Shown in pieces: positions 11,579 through 21,510 of a DNA stretch of 64,000 nt. Location of the stretch: positions 1,583,501 to 1,647,500 of the forward strand of contig JACONN010000002.1 in assembly GCA_014323675.1 (NCBI GenBank), given 5' to 3'. The notes under the pieces are model-generated. The model did not search any database. It saw only the letters and a list, made by a program, of their open reading frames with translations, and was not told where the DNA came from. Position 1 is the stretch's first letter, and each line of letters begins with the position of its first letter. A program made the translations under genes and the position numbers. The DNA is from Hormoscilla sp. GM7CHS1pb. GTDB taxonomy: Bacteria; Cyanobacteriota; Cyanobacteriia; Cyanobacteriales; Desertifilaceae.

Positions 11579-12830
11579 TAAATAATTATGGCATGTATGG
11601 GGCGTATGGAGCAAGCCCATGTATGAGGCAATCGCATTATCGAAGTGAATATTTGATTGGCAATAGCGTTAGGGCCGGGGCACGGCAGGATATAATTAAC
11701 ATCCTTATCCGACAATTTTCCGATGGCGTACCCCTAAGATCGATGGTAAAAAATGGGTAATCGCATTATGTCAATGATATGTTTTATTAGCGATCACGCC
11801 CGGGTGTGGGGCGGAAATAACATTTGTATCCTCACCGAAATATATGATGCCGTGCCTCTTGAACCCCGCGCGGGTTAATGGGACAAATGCAAGATCTCAG
11901 TTTTACCCGATCGATGCCCCCAAGGATAGGGTATGGTCAAAACCAGTTGGTAAAAAAAGACCCGCCCCGCTGGTGCTGGAGGTCTGGAAATGGTGTTTAT
12001 CCCTGGGGGCAGTTTCTTGAGATGCAACAGTTGGTATATTACGCTCAAGCATGGAGTTTAGTATTAAGAAATCAACATTGCCGGACTCCAGAAAATTGAA
12101 AAGTATACTTGGGCACAGATCAAAGGTCATGGATCGAAAAAACGCGGGGAATTAGTAGGGACTGGTTATAAGCTGATCGGCAGTCATCCACCAATGCCTG
12201 ACAATATACCCAAAGATGCTAAATTATCACCAAATGCGCATCGATGAAAAAAAGCTAATTTTTGGCTTTCGCGTTGACTCGGTTTACTATATAATCTGGT
12301 TCGATCCTGAGTTTACGTCCCATCTTCGGTCAAAACGGAAATGGCCGTCTGAATGCTTTGGTGGCTGCCGGTGGTAGTTGAGGGCCACGGGAACGACATC
12401 CTGTTTGCTGTTGGCAGCGTGACGATCGCTTGTTTATGGGTACCGGTGGCGATCGAATTCTCTGGGGTGGTCTGGGACCAATTCTTAATCCCTGATGGCC
12501 CATTCCCTGATGATATTAACAGGAGCGTTGAGGGGGGAAATAGCTATTGATATCATCAGGATTGACCGTAATGGTATATAGTTTACTGCTCTGCTGAGCT
12601 AAAACAGAAGTTGTTCAGACCTGTTGATTTCTGTCTGCGGTCAAAACCTCGCACTTGTACTTGACAGTCAGGTTACCGATATGCTAGCATTAGATAAGTT
12701 GGTTTTCTCCTAACTGGAATAGTGCGCACCGGATGGTGGTCTACTATTTAGGGAAGTAGAAGTGTAATTTGGCCTAAAAAAAATTGCTCAAGCGATAGGA
12801 TATGAGTGAGGAATAAAACAAATAAGAAGG
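11579..12830. other. Decayed intergenic region
   Basis: About 1.25 kb with no intact gene. It holds the FGE/DUF4065 remnant described separately. Past it lie short, broken plus-strand frames around 12100-12330. One reads WAQIKGHGSKKRGELVGTGY followed by a stop near 12246. Another contains FGFRVDSVYYIIWFDPEF, which looks like the end of a small conserved protein. I cannot name that family. Nothing recognisable is seen from 11600 to 11870 or from 12340 to 12830. Confidence 0.5.
11975..12100 (+). pseudogene. Chimeric remnant: FGE-like start joined to DUF4065 piece
   Basis: One frame reads GGLEMVFIPGGSF, the start of a formylglycine-generating-enzyme (FGE/sulfatase-modifying) domain, as in the kinase at 39 kb (VILEMVSIPGGTF). 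Within 25 bases the sequence switches, in another frame, to QLVYYAQAWSLVL, which is the DUF4065 start. About 35 bases from TTGGTATATTACGC are identical to the intact DUF4065 gene near 29262. Both pieces are truncated, pointing to illegitimate joining of two gene scraps. Confidence 0.5.
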
Positions 12831-12905
12831 ATCTCCTGGGTTTGAAGTGTTAATTGTATTTTATGATACAATTAAACATGAAAATAAAGGCTTTAAGCGT
12901 TTATT
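12831..12905. repeat. Hairpin repeat related to the 24.1-kb inverted-repeat element
   Basis: The run CTCCTGGGTTT is followed by a palindrome built from TTAATTGTATT and its complement around TTATGA. This resembles one end plus internal hairpin of the element at 24145-24268. The second terminal arm is not seen, so it may be a solo end. It lies just before the sulfotransferase gene. Confidence 0.4.
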
Positions 12906-12959
12906 TTGCGTAAATATAAGTTTTACTTATCACCAAAAGAAAAGGAGACCCAAGAAGAA

Positions 12960-14228
12960 ATGAAAATGCATTGCGAAGAATCGACAACCGCAGCAGTTCC
13001 AATTTTCATTCTCTGCTGCGAGAGATCGGGTTCGTCACTGCTGCGCTACATAATAGACACGCATCCAGAAATAGCTAGCCCTGCGGAACTAAATTTAGGC
13101 GAATTGTGCAAATGTCTCTACTACGCTGTGGAAGGAACAACTGGAGAAGTTTTGAATATTGCAGATCGAACAGAAAAGAAAAGCATTATAGGAGATCAAG
13201 TAAACAGAATAATATCAGATTTAATGGACAGCTATGTCATAGCTAAAAAGAAACGCATGTGGTGCGAGAAGTCACCAAGTAATTTGCAAAATGTTGAGTT
13301 TATTAAATCGGTGTTTCCGGAGTCAAAATATATATGCTTGCATCGTCATGCAATGGATGTAGTACACTCTTGTATGGAAATAACTCGGTTTGGGTTCATG
13401 CCAGATCAATTGACATACCTGTGTCATAATTCGGGAAATATTGTGGGTGCGATGGTTGAAAATTGGATTGATAAAACCAGAAAACTATTGCAGTTTGAGC
13501 GTGAGATTCCGGAGCGATGTTTCCGAATTAAGTATGAGTCATACATTTTAAACCAGACCCAAGCATTGTCACCCATGTTTGAGTTCTTAGGTGTGACCTG
13601 GGATGCCTCACTATTGGATTCTGTATTCTCAGTTAAGCACGATCAAGGTGCGGAAGACCACAAAGTGAAATTTTCCCAGCGGATTCACAAAAATTCGATC
13701 GGCAAGGGAACGAGCATCAAGCTTAAATACATTCCCAAGCATCTGCTGAAGGAGATGAACAAACTGCTGGAAGAACTGGAATATCCTCCTGTTGGACCTG
13801 ATTGGGATACAGCCTCATCACTGTATACTCCTAGAGATTCGGGAGCAAAGGAAGATAACGTTACTTTGAACGTAGAGGAGATTTTGACTCGCTACCTTAC
13901 CCCACGAATCAAGGAACTGAGGGACAAACTGCAAGGTCGCAAGGTCATCTATAAAATAATAGTCACGGGTGTTGGGGGTGGACTTTGGACGATCGACTTG
14001 ACTAAGCCCAGTAATCATCTAGAATGCGGAGAGAATGGGAAGGCTGATTGTACCGTTACCGTTTCCTCAAAAGATGCCGTGGATCTAGTCAAAGGCAACT
14101 TCAATCCAGTAGAGTTGGAGATACAAGGGAAGCTTCATATCGCTGGCGAAGCAGTACTACGAGAAATATTCTGCTGGTTTTTAGTCGGGAGATTGCAGTG
14201 GTATAAATCATCGCCAGAGTGGTGGTAA
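12960..14228 (+). CDS. Sulfotransferase with C-terminal SCP2 sterol-carrier domain
   Basis: Predicted PAPS-dependent sulfotransferase of about 422 residues. The N-terminal half has the 5'-phosphosulfate loop (FILCCERSGSSLLR) and the 3'-phosphate loop (YICLHRHAMDVVHSCME). From about residue 310 a second domain reads like SCP2/sterol-carrier lipid-binding domains (YKIIVTGVGGGLWTIDLTKP, GKADCTVTVSSKDAVDLVKG, GKLHIAGE). The fusion suggests sulfation of a hydrophobic or lipid acceptor held by the SCP2 part; this is inference. I prefer ATG 12960, behind AAGGAGACCCAAGAAG, over the TTG at 12906. The gene is AT-richer than its neighbours. It is followed on the same strand by an ABC exporter and an amylase, a possible small-molecule or glycan cluster. 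Confidence 0.8.
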   Translation: MKMHCEESTTAAVPIFILCCERSGSSLLRYIIDTHPEIASPAELNLGELCKCLYYAVEGTTGEVLNIADRTEKKSIIGDQVNRIISDLMDSYVIAKKKRMWCEKSPSNLQNVEFIKSVFPESKYICLHRHAMDVVHSCMEITRFGFMPDQLTYLCHNSGNIVGAMVENWIDKTRKLLQFEREIPERCFRIKYESYILNQTQALSPMFEFLGVTWDASLLDSVFSVKHDQGAEDHKVKFSQRIHKNSIGKGTSIKLKYIPKHLLKEMNKLLEELEYPPVGPDWDTASSLYTPRDSGAKEDNVTLNVEEILTRYLTPRIKELRDKLQGRKVIYKIIVTGVGGGLWTIDLTKPSNHLECGENGKADCTVTVSSKDAVDLVKGNFNPVELEIQGKLHIAGEAVLREIFCWFLVGRLQWYKSSPEWW

Positions 14229-14687
14229 AAAGATTGGCCCATTGGTCTTCAGTCAAGCATTCAGCTCGACTCTGTCAGCTGCAACCACAGGCAAGCAGAA
14301 CTCCCTACTCCCTGAGATCGCCTGGGAGCGATCGCCAGTGCAGGGGAGAAAAAAACTACCGGTATAACCCCACATGCATGACCCCGCAAGGTCTCGGTGA
14401 AAAAGTAGATCGCTTCCGATGTATACTGCTATAGGCGATGTTACCCGGAGGCATCCTGCTTGGTGGGAAGAAGGTCGATCAGCCTCTTGACGAGAGTAAA
14501 TTAGTCATGCATACTTGCTTGACAGAGATCGCCTTTAATGAGAGTATTAGTACAGGCTCGTAAGTAGATCGCGGGAAGAAAAGCCAGCGGGCTCGGAAAA
14601 TATGGGAAACTGGATTTGGGCTACTCATGGTAGAGTAAAGTGGCGGGATAGTTGGGATAGGTGATAGTAGATAAAAAGGGAAGGGTG
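14229..14687. other. Intergenic region, nothing recognised
   Basis: About 460 bases between the sulfotransferase and ABC exporter genes. I see no gene, RNA or clear repeat. GATCGC-type HIP1-like sites recur. It is long enough to hold a promoter for the exporter-amylase pair. Confidence 0.4.
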
Positions 14688-16511
14688 ATGGAGGCATTAG
14701 GAATAGAAGCAGACTGGAAAAATAAAAAAGCGAAGGTGTTTTCCGGTAGTCAGGGCAATCCCCTCAAGTGCCTATTTGACTATGCACAGAACTACCGCTT
14801 ACAATTATGGCTGGCAAGCGCCTGCTCGATACTCAGCCAAATATTTATCCTGAGTTCGCCAGCAGTAATAGGGGCGGCGGTGGATGTAATGGTTAAGCAA
14901 GAGGATTCTCTGATTGCAAGGTTGGGAGTCACGGCTCCCTTCGAGCAACTATTGATCCTATCGCTGCTGGCAGCAATAATCTGGGGATTAGAATCTGGCT
15001 TTGGGTATGCTTATGCGTGGTTATGGCGGAATCTGGCCCAAAGGATTGAGCATGACTTGCGGATAGATAGCTATAAGCATCTACAGCAACTGGAACTGGA
15101 GTTTTTTGAAGAGCAAAGTACGGGAGGCTTGATGTCGGTACTGAGTGACGACATTAACCAGTTAGAGCGCTTTTTGGATGAGGGTATAAATCAAATCATC
15201 CAGATGTCCACAACCGTCATCTTTGTCGTCGTCACTTTCTCGATCGTGGCTCCTGATGTTGCTTGGATGGCAATCCTGCCGATGCCAGCGATCGGGTGGA
15301 TTTCGATCCAATTTCAACGCGGTTTGGCTCCGCGTTACGCAGAGGTGCGAGAAAAAGTGGGTTTCATAAACGGTAGGCTAGCTAATAATTTGGCGGGAAT
15401 TACCACGATAAAAAGCTTTACCGCAGAGGAATATGAAGCAGAGCGGGTGGCAGAAGAAAGCGAAGCTTATCGGCAAAGTAATCGTAGAGCGATCGCTTTG
15501 TCTGCGGCCTTTATACCAATAATTAAAATAGTTGTTTTCGCTGCTTTTATAGGGATCCTAATCTTTGGTGGGATGGACGTAATAGAAGGGGAAATGGCTG
15601 TGGGAACCTACAGCGTGTTAATATTACTATCCCAGCGGATCCTCTTGCCTTTGGTTTTGTTAGGAAATATATTGGATACTTACCAACGGGCAATGGCGTC
15701 AACGGTGCGCGTGATGGCCCTGCTGTCCCAGCCAGTGATGACTCATCCAGAAGAAATTCAGTTGCCAATGGAAAAGGTACTCGGAGAGTTAGAGTTTCGA
15801 GAAGTGACATTCGCTTACCGCAACAGTCCGCCAGTGCTCGATAATTTTTCTCTCCATGTTCCGAAGGGCGGAACTGTTGGGATTGTGGGTTCGACGGGTT
15901 CTGGTAAAAGCACCCTGGTGAAGCTATTATTGCGCCTGTATGAAGTCCGCTCGGGAAGTATTACCCTCGATGGCATAGAATTACAAAAGTTGCAACTCCA
16001 GGATCTGCGCGGCTGTATTGGGTTAGTGAGCCAGGATATATTCTTATTTCAAGGCACGGTGGCAGAGAATATTGCCTATGGTCGTTTTGATGCTACAGAA
16101 GCACAGATAATTTCGGCGGCAAAGGTTGCTGAAGCTCACGAGTTTATCATGAAAATGCCTCAAGGTTATCAGACGATTGTCGGGGAACGGGGCCAGAAGC
16201 TGTCAGGAGGACAAAAACAGCGGATCGCGATCGCTAGGGCGGTGTTGAAAGATCCCCCGATTTTGATTTTGGATGAGGCGACGTCGGCGGTGGATAATGA
16301 GACAGAAGCGGCAATTCAGCGCTCGCTCGATCACATTACCCAAAATCGGACGACGATTGCGATCGCCCATCGCCTCTCTACTATCCGGAATGCCGATTGT
16401 ATCTATGTCATGGAACGGGGCAAAATAGTAGAATCTGGACATCATGAAGAATTGCTCGCACGACAGGGAATTTATGCGAATCTATGGACAGTGCAAACGG
16501 GTGATAACTAA
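14688..16511 (+). CDS. ABC exporter, fused membrane and ATPase domains
   Basis: Half-transporter of about 607 residues that works as a homodimer to export a substrate across the inner membrane. Residues from about 30 to 310 form the six-helix membrane domain (GLESGFGYAYAWLWRNLAQR, EFFEEQSTGGL coupling region). The ATPase follows with Walker A GSTGSGKST, Q-loop VSQDIFLFQG, signature LSGGQKQRIAIARA, Walker B ILILDEATS and switch IAHRLST. Start ATG 14688 is chosen because GGAAGGGTG lies just upstream; a GTG at 14661 has no site. The GH13 amylase starts 59 bases downstream and is probably co-transcribed. The substrate is unknown; a lipid or the product of the upstream sulfotransferase is possible. 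Confidence 0.9.
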   Translation: MEALGIEADWKNKKAKVFSGSQGNPLKCLFDYAQNYRLQLWLASACSILSQIFILSSPAVIGAAVDVMVKQEDSLIARLGVTAPFEQLLILSLLAAIIWGLESGFGYAYAWLWRNLAQRIEHDLRIDSYKHLQQLELEFFEEQSTGGLMSVLSDDINQLERFLDEGINQIIQMSTTVIFVVVTFSIVAPDVAWMAILPMPAIGWISIQFQRGLAPRYAEVREKVGFINGRLANNLAGITTIKSFTAEEYEAERVAEESEAYRQSNRRAIALSAAFIPIIKIVVFAAFIGILIFGGMDVIEGEMAVGTYSVLILLSQRILLPLVLLGNILDTYQRAMASTVRVMALLSQPVMTHPEEIQLPMEKVLGELEFREVTFAYRNSPPVLDNFSLHVPKGGTVGIVGSTGSGKSTLVKLLLRLYEVRSGSITLDGIELQKLQLQDLRGCIGLVSQDIFLFQGTVAENIAYGRFDATEAQIISAAKVAEAHEFIMKMPQGYQTIVGERGQKLSGGQKQRIAIARAVLKDPPILILDEATSAVDNETEAAIQRSLDHITQNRTTIAIAHRLSTIRNADCIYVMERGKIVESGHHEELLARQGIYANLWTVQTGDN

Positions 16512-16570
16512 CGATCGAGATGTAGTTGGAGCCAGGACTTCAGTAGTAGGAAAACTAAGGGAGAGGTAAA

Positions 16571-18464
16571 ATGTTGTTACAAGATCGGGAGAATAAATCG
16601 GTAAAGTCCAAAATCAATGCATATTTTCAGCAGGAAGAAGATGCAAAAGGAAATCATTATGCTGTCGGATATGAGTATATATTTAGTCGAGCGATAGAGT
16701 TTAGGAAAGAAACAATTTACTTTCTTTTGGTAGATAGATTTTATGAGGCAGATCGGACAAAGTACGCAAATTTAAATTCAGAATATTACGATAAAGATAG
16801 GCAACATTGGTGCAAGTATTGGGGGGAGATTTGCAAGGTATTATTGACAAACTCGATTACTTAGAAAATCTGGGAGTCACGGCCATTTGGATTTCCCCCC
16901 TATTTGAACAGGTAGAAGGGATGTGGTGCGATATGACAGCCCTGCATGGCTACTGGCCGCGTGATTTTAAGCGACTGAATCAGCGTTTTCTTAACAAGGG
17001 CGATTCCAATTCCCTGGACGATTATACAGTATTCGATCGCTTGATTGCCGAAATGCACGCTCGGGGCATGAAGCTAATCCTGGATATTGTGTGTAACCAT
17101 AGCAGTCCTGATATCAATGGTCGCAAAGGAGAGTTATACGATGATGGCGTAAAAATTGCGGACTTCCATAACGATGTCAACCAATGGTATCATCACAACG
17201 AAACAATTACAGATTGGCACGACGAATGGCAGCAGCTTTACTGTGAAATATCTGGTTTGGCGACCTTTAATGAAGAAAATCCTGACTATCGCAATTACAT
17301 TAAATCGGCAATCAAAAAATGGCTAGATAAGGGTGTGGATGCTTTACGAATCGATACTGTCAAGCATATGCCCCTCTGGTTTTGGCAGGAATTTGTTGGC
17401 GATATTAAGGCCCACAAACCCTCTGTGTTCATTTTTGGAGAAGTCGGGTTACCATGTCACCCTTGGGATGGCAAGTCAGCTAACTTGGCGAATAAATCGG
17501 AAATGTCGATTCTGGATTATTGTCTGTGTGGAGCAATTCGGGCGGCCTTAGCTCAAAATGCGACAGGGGGTTTCACTTGATTCACAATGTGTTTGAGGGA
17601 GATTATCACTATAACGCGGCAACGGAATTAATTACCTTCATTGACAATCACGATATCCCCCGATTTCAGAGTATTAATCGAGATCCAGAGATATTACGGC
17701 TAGCGGTGCTTCTGATTATGACCTGTCGGGGGATTCCCTGCATTACCTACGGGACGGAACAGTATCTCCACAACGATACCGATGGCGGAGGAGAACCTTA
17801 CAATCGTCCGATGATGGAAAAGTGGGACTGTTCTACTCAGCTTTATCAAGATTTGCGGTTGCTATCCAAGTTGCGACGAGTAAACCCGGCGGTGTCTCTG
17901 GGAAGTCATTTAGAAAAATATATCACTTCCGATGTCTACTGCTATCTGCGCCGTTACCGGGATTCTCGCTGCTTGGTGGCGATGAATAAGACTGAACATC
18001 GGGCCACGTTCTCTGTAGAGAACACAGAGTTGAAAGATGGAGAGTATAATTGCCTGATTACCGATCGCCGGTTTGCAATCAAGGATGGTAATATTTTGGA
18101 ACTGGAATTGGAGCCGAAGCAGGCGATCGTCCTCAGTTATATTGGCAAGCCAGTCATGGGGAAAACGATCGTGCAGGCGCAGTTAAATGGGATGACAACT
18201 AAAATAGGGGAAACGGTGGCGGTGACGGGAGATTGTCCGGAGTTGGGCAATTGGGATATTAGCAAAGCATATCGACTGGAGCATATTAATCAAAATACCT
18301 GGTTCGGGGAGATTCCCTTTAATGAGAGCGCGGGGAAGACAATTTCTTATAAATATGTCCTGTTGCGGGAAAAATCACCGCCTCTGCGAGAAAATATGGT
18401 CAACCGCCGCTGGATTTTAACAGAGCAAGGGACCGTAAAATGGTACGATAGTTGGGCTTATTAA
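16571..18464 (+). CDS. Alpha-amylase family GH13 with CBM20 starch-binding domain (two frameshifts)
   Basis: About 631 residues once two G-run slips are corrected: G6 at 16821-16826 (KYWGGDLQGIIDKL restored) and G5 at 17566-17570 (NATGGFHLIHNVFEG restored). GH13 landmarks are all present: ILDIVCNHSSPD, the nucleophile region DALRIDTVKHMP, acid/base region IFGEVGL, and FIDNHDIPRF. The C-terminus from about residue 525 is a CBM20 module (KTIVQAQLNGMTT, GDCPELGNWDISKAYRLEHI, WFGEIPF, SYKYVL). The likely activity is hydrolysis or transglycosylation of alpha-1,4-glucan. No signal peptide is evident at the N-terminus, so intracellular action on glycogen is plausible. GGGAGAGGTAAA precedes the ATG. 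It follows the ABC exporter closely. As written in the sequence it would give three short peptides. Confidence 0.85.
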
Positions 18465-18468
18465 GGGC

Positions 18469-18511
18469 TAGTAGCCCGATCCGACCTCGGAGGGCAATGA
18501 TCGGGATACTA
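18469..18511. terminator. Hairpin after amylase gene
   Basis: The inverted repeat TAGTAGCCCGATC pairs with GATCGGGATACTA (12 of 13), with a 17-base loop, starting five bases past the amylase stop codon. No U-run follows, so it may be an mRNA-stabilising or attenuating hairpin and not a classical terminator. Confidence 0.45.
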
Positions 18512-18599
18512 CGGGCCGACAGTCTCAGCAGAGTAATGGTTTCAGCTTTTAGGCTAGGTTATCTTCTGTAAAAAAATAGCACTATCCAGCAAGAATAAC

Positions 18600-20050
18600 A
18601 TGAATATTACTACTTGTAAACTCGCTATTCAGAGAAGGTTAAAAATATCTGAAGTAAATACAGACAAAATATCTAATCTACTACGAGGTTATATGCCTAT
18701 GTTAGGGCTTGCTGAATAAAGCTGTAATTCATACTGGGTAAGGGTTTTGGCGTTTTTTTTACTGAAAAAGTGCAAGGTTTTGCTGCTGGGGGGACTCAAC
18801 ATCTATGCATTTGGTGGGGGTTACTGCTTGGAGCCTCCTGCTAGACTGACCGTGTAGTAAGCTGTATGACGTCTAGATTCCCCCTGTAGCCTTTTTCAGC
18901 AAGCCCTATGTTAGATGGATATCGTGCTATAGCAATATTGCTGGTTTTACTGGATCATTCATTTGGGGATGGACTAACAGATCAAGTTCCAAGTTTACTA
19001 TATGCTGTTTGCAAAAAAATGAGTTTATTGGGGTGGTGTGGCGTAGATGCTTTTTTCGTTCTTTCGGGATTTCTGATTACAGGAATTCTTCTTGATACCC
19101 GCGAACAGCCCCATTACTTCAGAAATTTTTACGCCAGAAGATTACTGAGAATCTTTCCGGTTTACTATGTGACTTTATTAATCTTATTTGTCCTTTTGTA
19201 CCCGGTTCTGAGCGGATATGAGTTTTACGATCGCCTAGAAAGTTACCAGGCTTGGTATTGGCTTTACCTAGAAAACTGGGAATGGACTTTCCACCCCAGA
19301 TTTGAGATCAGTCCGATCGCCCATTTTTGGAGTCTAGCAGTGGAAGAACAATTCTATCTCCTATGGCCTTTAATTGTTTATCTGGTGCCCAGGAGATTTT
19401 TGGGTTGGTTAGTGGGTATATTGATTTTATGTCCAGCTATTGTTAGAAATGCGATCTTGCTAACTCATCCCTTCACTGACTCACTATCGCAAATTTTCTA
19501 TTATAACAGCCTCTCTCGAGTAGATGCCCTCGCCTGCGGTGCGGCGATCGCCCTGTTGATGCGATCGGACCGCTGGCGGACCTTGCTACTGCGGCTGTGC
19601 CCGCTAGTTGCCATATTGAGTAGCAGTATTCTTGGGATAATTTGGGTTATCCAACCAGAAGGTTTGAGAGCAGGTCAACCAGTTGTGCCATCAATTGGCT
19701 ATTCTCTATTAGCTATTTGCTTCGGCTCCCTGTTAGTTTCATCTCTAGCAGCAGCAGAAACTCACCCCCTCGTCCGGTTCCTCAACTGGTCTCCATTAAG
19801 AAAACTCGGTCGCATCAGTTACGGTTTCTATGTTTATCACTTGCCGATTATGTTTATATTGCGTCATCTCCTGCCTGTTGAGATTCACAACTCCTACCTC
19901 CTCGGCGATTTATTGATGCTGTTCTGCTGCGGATTTTTGACTCTGATGGCATCACTGTTGAGTTGGCATTGCCTAGAACAGCCGATTTTGAAGCTCAAGC
20001 GTTATTTTCCCACGCGCCTGCTTCCCGAAGACCGATCGCAAACTTCATAA
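18600..20050 (+). pseudogene. Membrane acyltransferase (acyltransferase-3 family) split by inserted element
   Basis: Integral membrane O-acyltransferase of the OafA/acyltransferase-3 type, moving acetyl or acyl groups onto cell-surface sugars. Removing the element at 18704-18907 and one ATGTT copy restores a frame from ATG 18600: MNITTCKLAIQRRLKISEV, then LLRGYMPMLDGYRAIAILLV. The LDGYRAIAILLVLLDHSF block with its catalytic-type histidine, the ARRLLRIFPVYY motif, SLAVEEQFYLLWP and about ten membrane segments are typical. The insertion left an ATG (18908) made from the duplicated target, giving a shorter 380-residue frame that lacks the first 36 residues and any ribosome site. It may therefore be silent or poorly expressed. 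Confidence 0.8.
18704..18907. mobile_element. Non-coding inverted-repeat element (MITE-like), 204 bp
   Basis: The ends AGGGCTTGCTGAA and TTCAGCAAGCCCT are perfect 13-bp inverted repeats. The flanks are identical 5-bp direct repeats ATGTT (18699-18703 and 18908-18912), the expected target duplication. No transposase is encoded, so it must have been mobilised in trans. It interrupts the acyltransferase gene after codon 34. Confidence 0.85.
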
Positions 20051-20140
20051 TTGCATCAAGCGGCGGCGATCGACCAAGCAGATGCGTTTCCCTGGTAGTT
20101 AGGTTAGGAAGCGCTTCCCAACCGGACCTCAGTCAACTCC

Positions 20141-21172
20141 CTAGAGAGACGCTTTTTTCGCCAGAATCATCATATCTGTGAGAAACTCTTCTTTCCAACC
20201 ATGTTTATTTATACTTGACTCAATCCAAGGAACAAAATTCATTATTAATTTTGCCGTTCTCTCATCCCAACCGGCTTTAAAAAAGTCCCTTGGTTGAATC
20301 GGACACTGAATCCCCAGTAATTTCTGCGCCCTTTCATAATCCTCATAGAACCCGTTTACCTGTTTCCCTCCATAAACAACCCAATCAATAATTTGGAATG
20401 ATGGACTCACTTCACTTGACGGCGCCGCAAATTCATCTGCAAAAATTTCCCTCATCAATTCTGAAAAAGGGTTTTGTATAATTGAGTTAAACAAGTCAAA
20501 ACTGTAATATCTGACTGGCAAAAAATCTCCAGTTTCCGACTTAAATACCTCAGCAAATTCCTTTCTGCCAATTTTTACAACCAGAGAACCGTCGCGCTTA
20601 TTCTTTACGTGTTGTAATGGTTCGCCCTTTGTTTTTGTTGTGAATATTGCCAAGATTCCTTCTGATTTCAGCAAAGAGTAAAACGCTGATAGCGCTCCCT
20701 GAACCAAATCAAATGTCACGTGGGGAAAAACCTGACCTGAAATTATTGTGTCGAAGGGAGCATAATCTCGCGCCGGTTTGACCTCTGTCATACTATTATT
20801 GAACAGATGAAAGTTGCCGAAATGATATTCTTTTTTGTCAATTTCATCTAGCCGGGTCTGGTATTTATCTCCCCTTTGGTCCAGCAGCGCCTCCAATTGA
20901 GAATCCTTTTCTACAATCGCCTTGGCTTTTAAGACTGCATGCTTAAACCGCTGCGGGTCTAACTCCGCAGCAACAATTACATCTGCTTGGGAAAGATGGG
21001 GAAAAAGCCTACCTAATCCACAACCACAATCGTAAATCGTTTGGCCGCTTTGAAGAACCATTTTCTGTAATTCTTCCTGAATAAACATGCTACTGGCTTG
21101 AAAAGTTTTAGACTTATACTCCTCTAAGGGTCTGTTTGGCTTTAGACTGACGTAACTATATTCCTTTGTCAT
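20141..21172 (-). CDS. SAM-dependent methyltransferase, tandem copy D
   Basis: A 343-residue class I methyltransferase fold. Motif I reads TIYDCGCGLGRLFPHLSQAD and is followed by IVAAELDPQRF, placing an acidic residue at the end of strand 2. Motif IV region FDTIISGQVFPHVTFDLVQG and LLKSEGILAIFTTKTKGE complete the core. The C-terminal third (SPSFQIIDWVVYGGKQVNGF, YERAQKLLGIQCPIQPRDF) is specific to this set and I do not recognise it. The acceptor is unknown. Start ATG 21172 follows AAGGAGAAAA. This is the last of four tandem paralogues on the minus strand. It has its own promoter at 21263-21292 and is followed by a palindrome at 20102-20123. Confidence 0.75.
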   Translation of the reverse strand: MTKEYSYVSLKPNRPLEEYKSKTFQASSMFIQEELQKMVLQSGQTIYDCGCGLGRLFPHLSQADVIVAAELDPQRFKHAVLKAKAIVEKDSQLEALLDQRGDKYQTRLDEIDKKEYHFGNFHLFNNSMTEVKPARDYAPFDTIISGQVFPHVTFDLVQGALSAFYSLLKSEGILAIFTTKTKGEPLQHVKNKRDGSLVVKIGRKEFAEVFKSETGDFLPVRYYSFDLFNSIIQNPFSELMREIFADEFAAPSSEVSPSFQIIDWVVYGGKQVNGFYEDYERAQKLLGIQCPIQPRDFFKAGWDERTAKLIMNFVPWIESSINKHGWKEEFLTDMMILAKKASL

Positions 21173-21262
21173 TTTTCTCCTTATCGATCGGATCTAGAGG
21201 TTGTTCGTGGAAAATCATCGAGACTCTCTAACTGGTCTTTAGCCGAAGAAGGGCTATGCACT

Positions 21263-21292
21263 ATAGTAGCCGAGCTGAAATGGTTTTGTCAA
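21263..21292 (-). promoter_or_regulatory. Sigma-70-type promoter of methyltransferase D
   Basis: On the minus strand TTGACA (21287-21292), an 18-base spacer and TACTAT (21263-21268) lie about 90 bases before the ATG. The same box pair recurs before the other copies. Confidence 0.7.
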
Positions 21293-21337
21293 TATAATGC
21301 GAAAAATCTCGCTTATTGCCTATATAGGGCATTTCGC

Positions 21338-21363
21338 CTCCCGAGAGTAGATACTCTCGGGAG
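21338..21363. repeat. 12-bp-stem palindrome between methyltransferase genes
   Basis: Perfect inverted repeat CTCCCGAGAGTA / TACTCTCGGGAG with a 2-base loop, between copies C and D. The equivalent at 22828-22853 reads CTCTTGAGAGTA / TACTCTCAAGAG, so two pairs changed on both arms. The pairing is therefore maintained. Confidence 0.75.
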
Positions 21364-21510
21364 CATCTTTGACTGGTCACCACTTGGGGCCGCCGTTATT
21401 TTTCCACAAACTAGCTGCTGGAAGACCCCTCGCCAACTTCCTTGCACCAGTAGGCGGCGATCGACCAATCGGTTGGGAAGCGCTTCCCAATCGGACCTAA
21501 GTCAATGATA

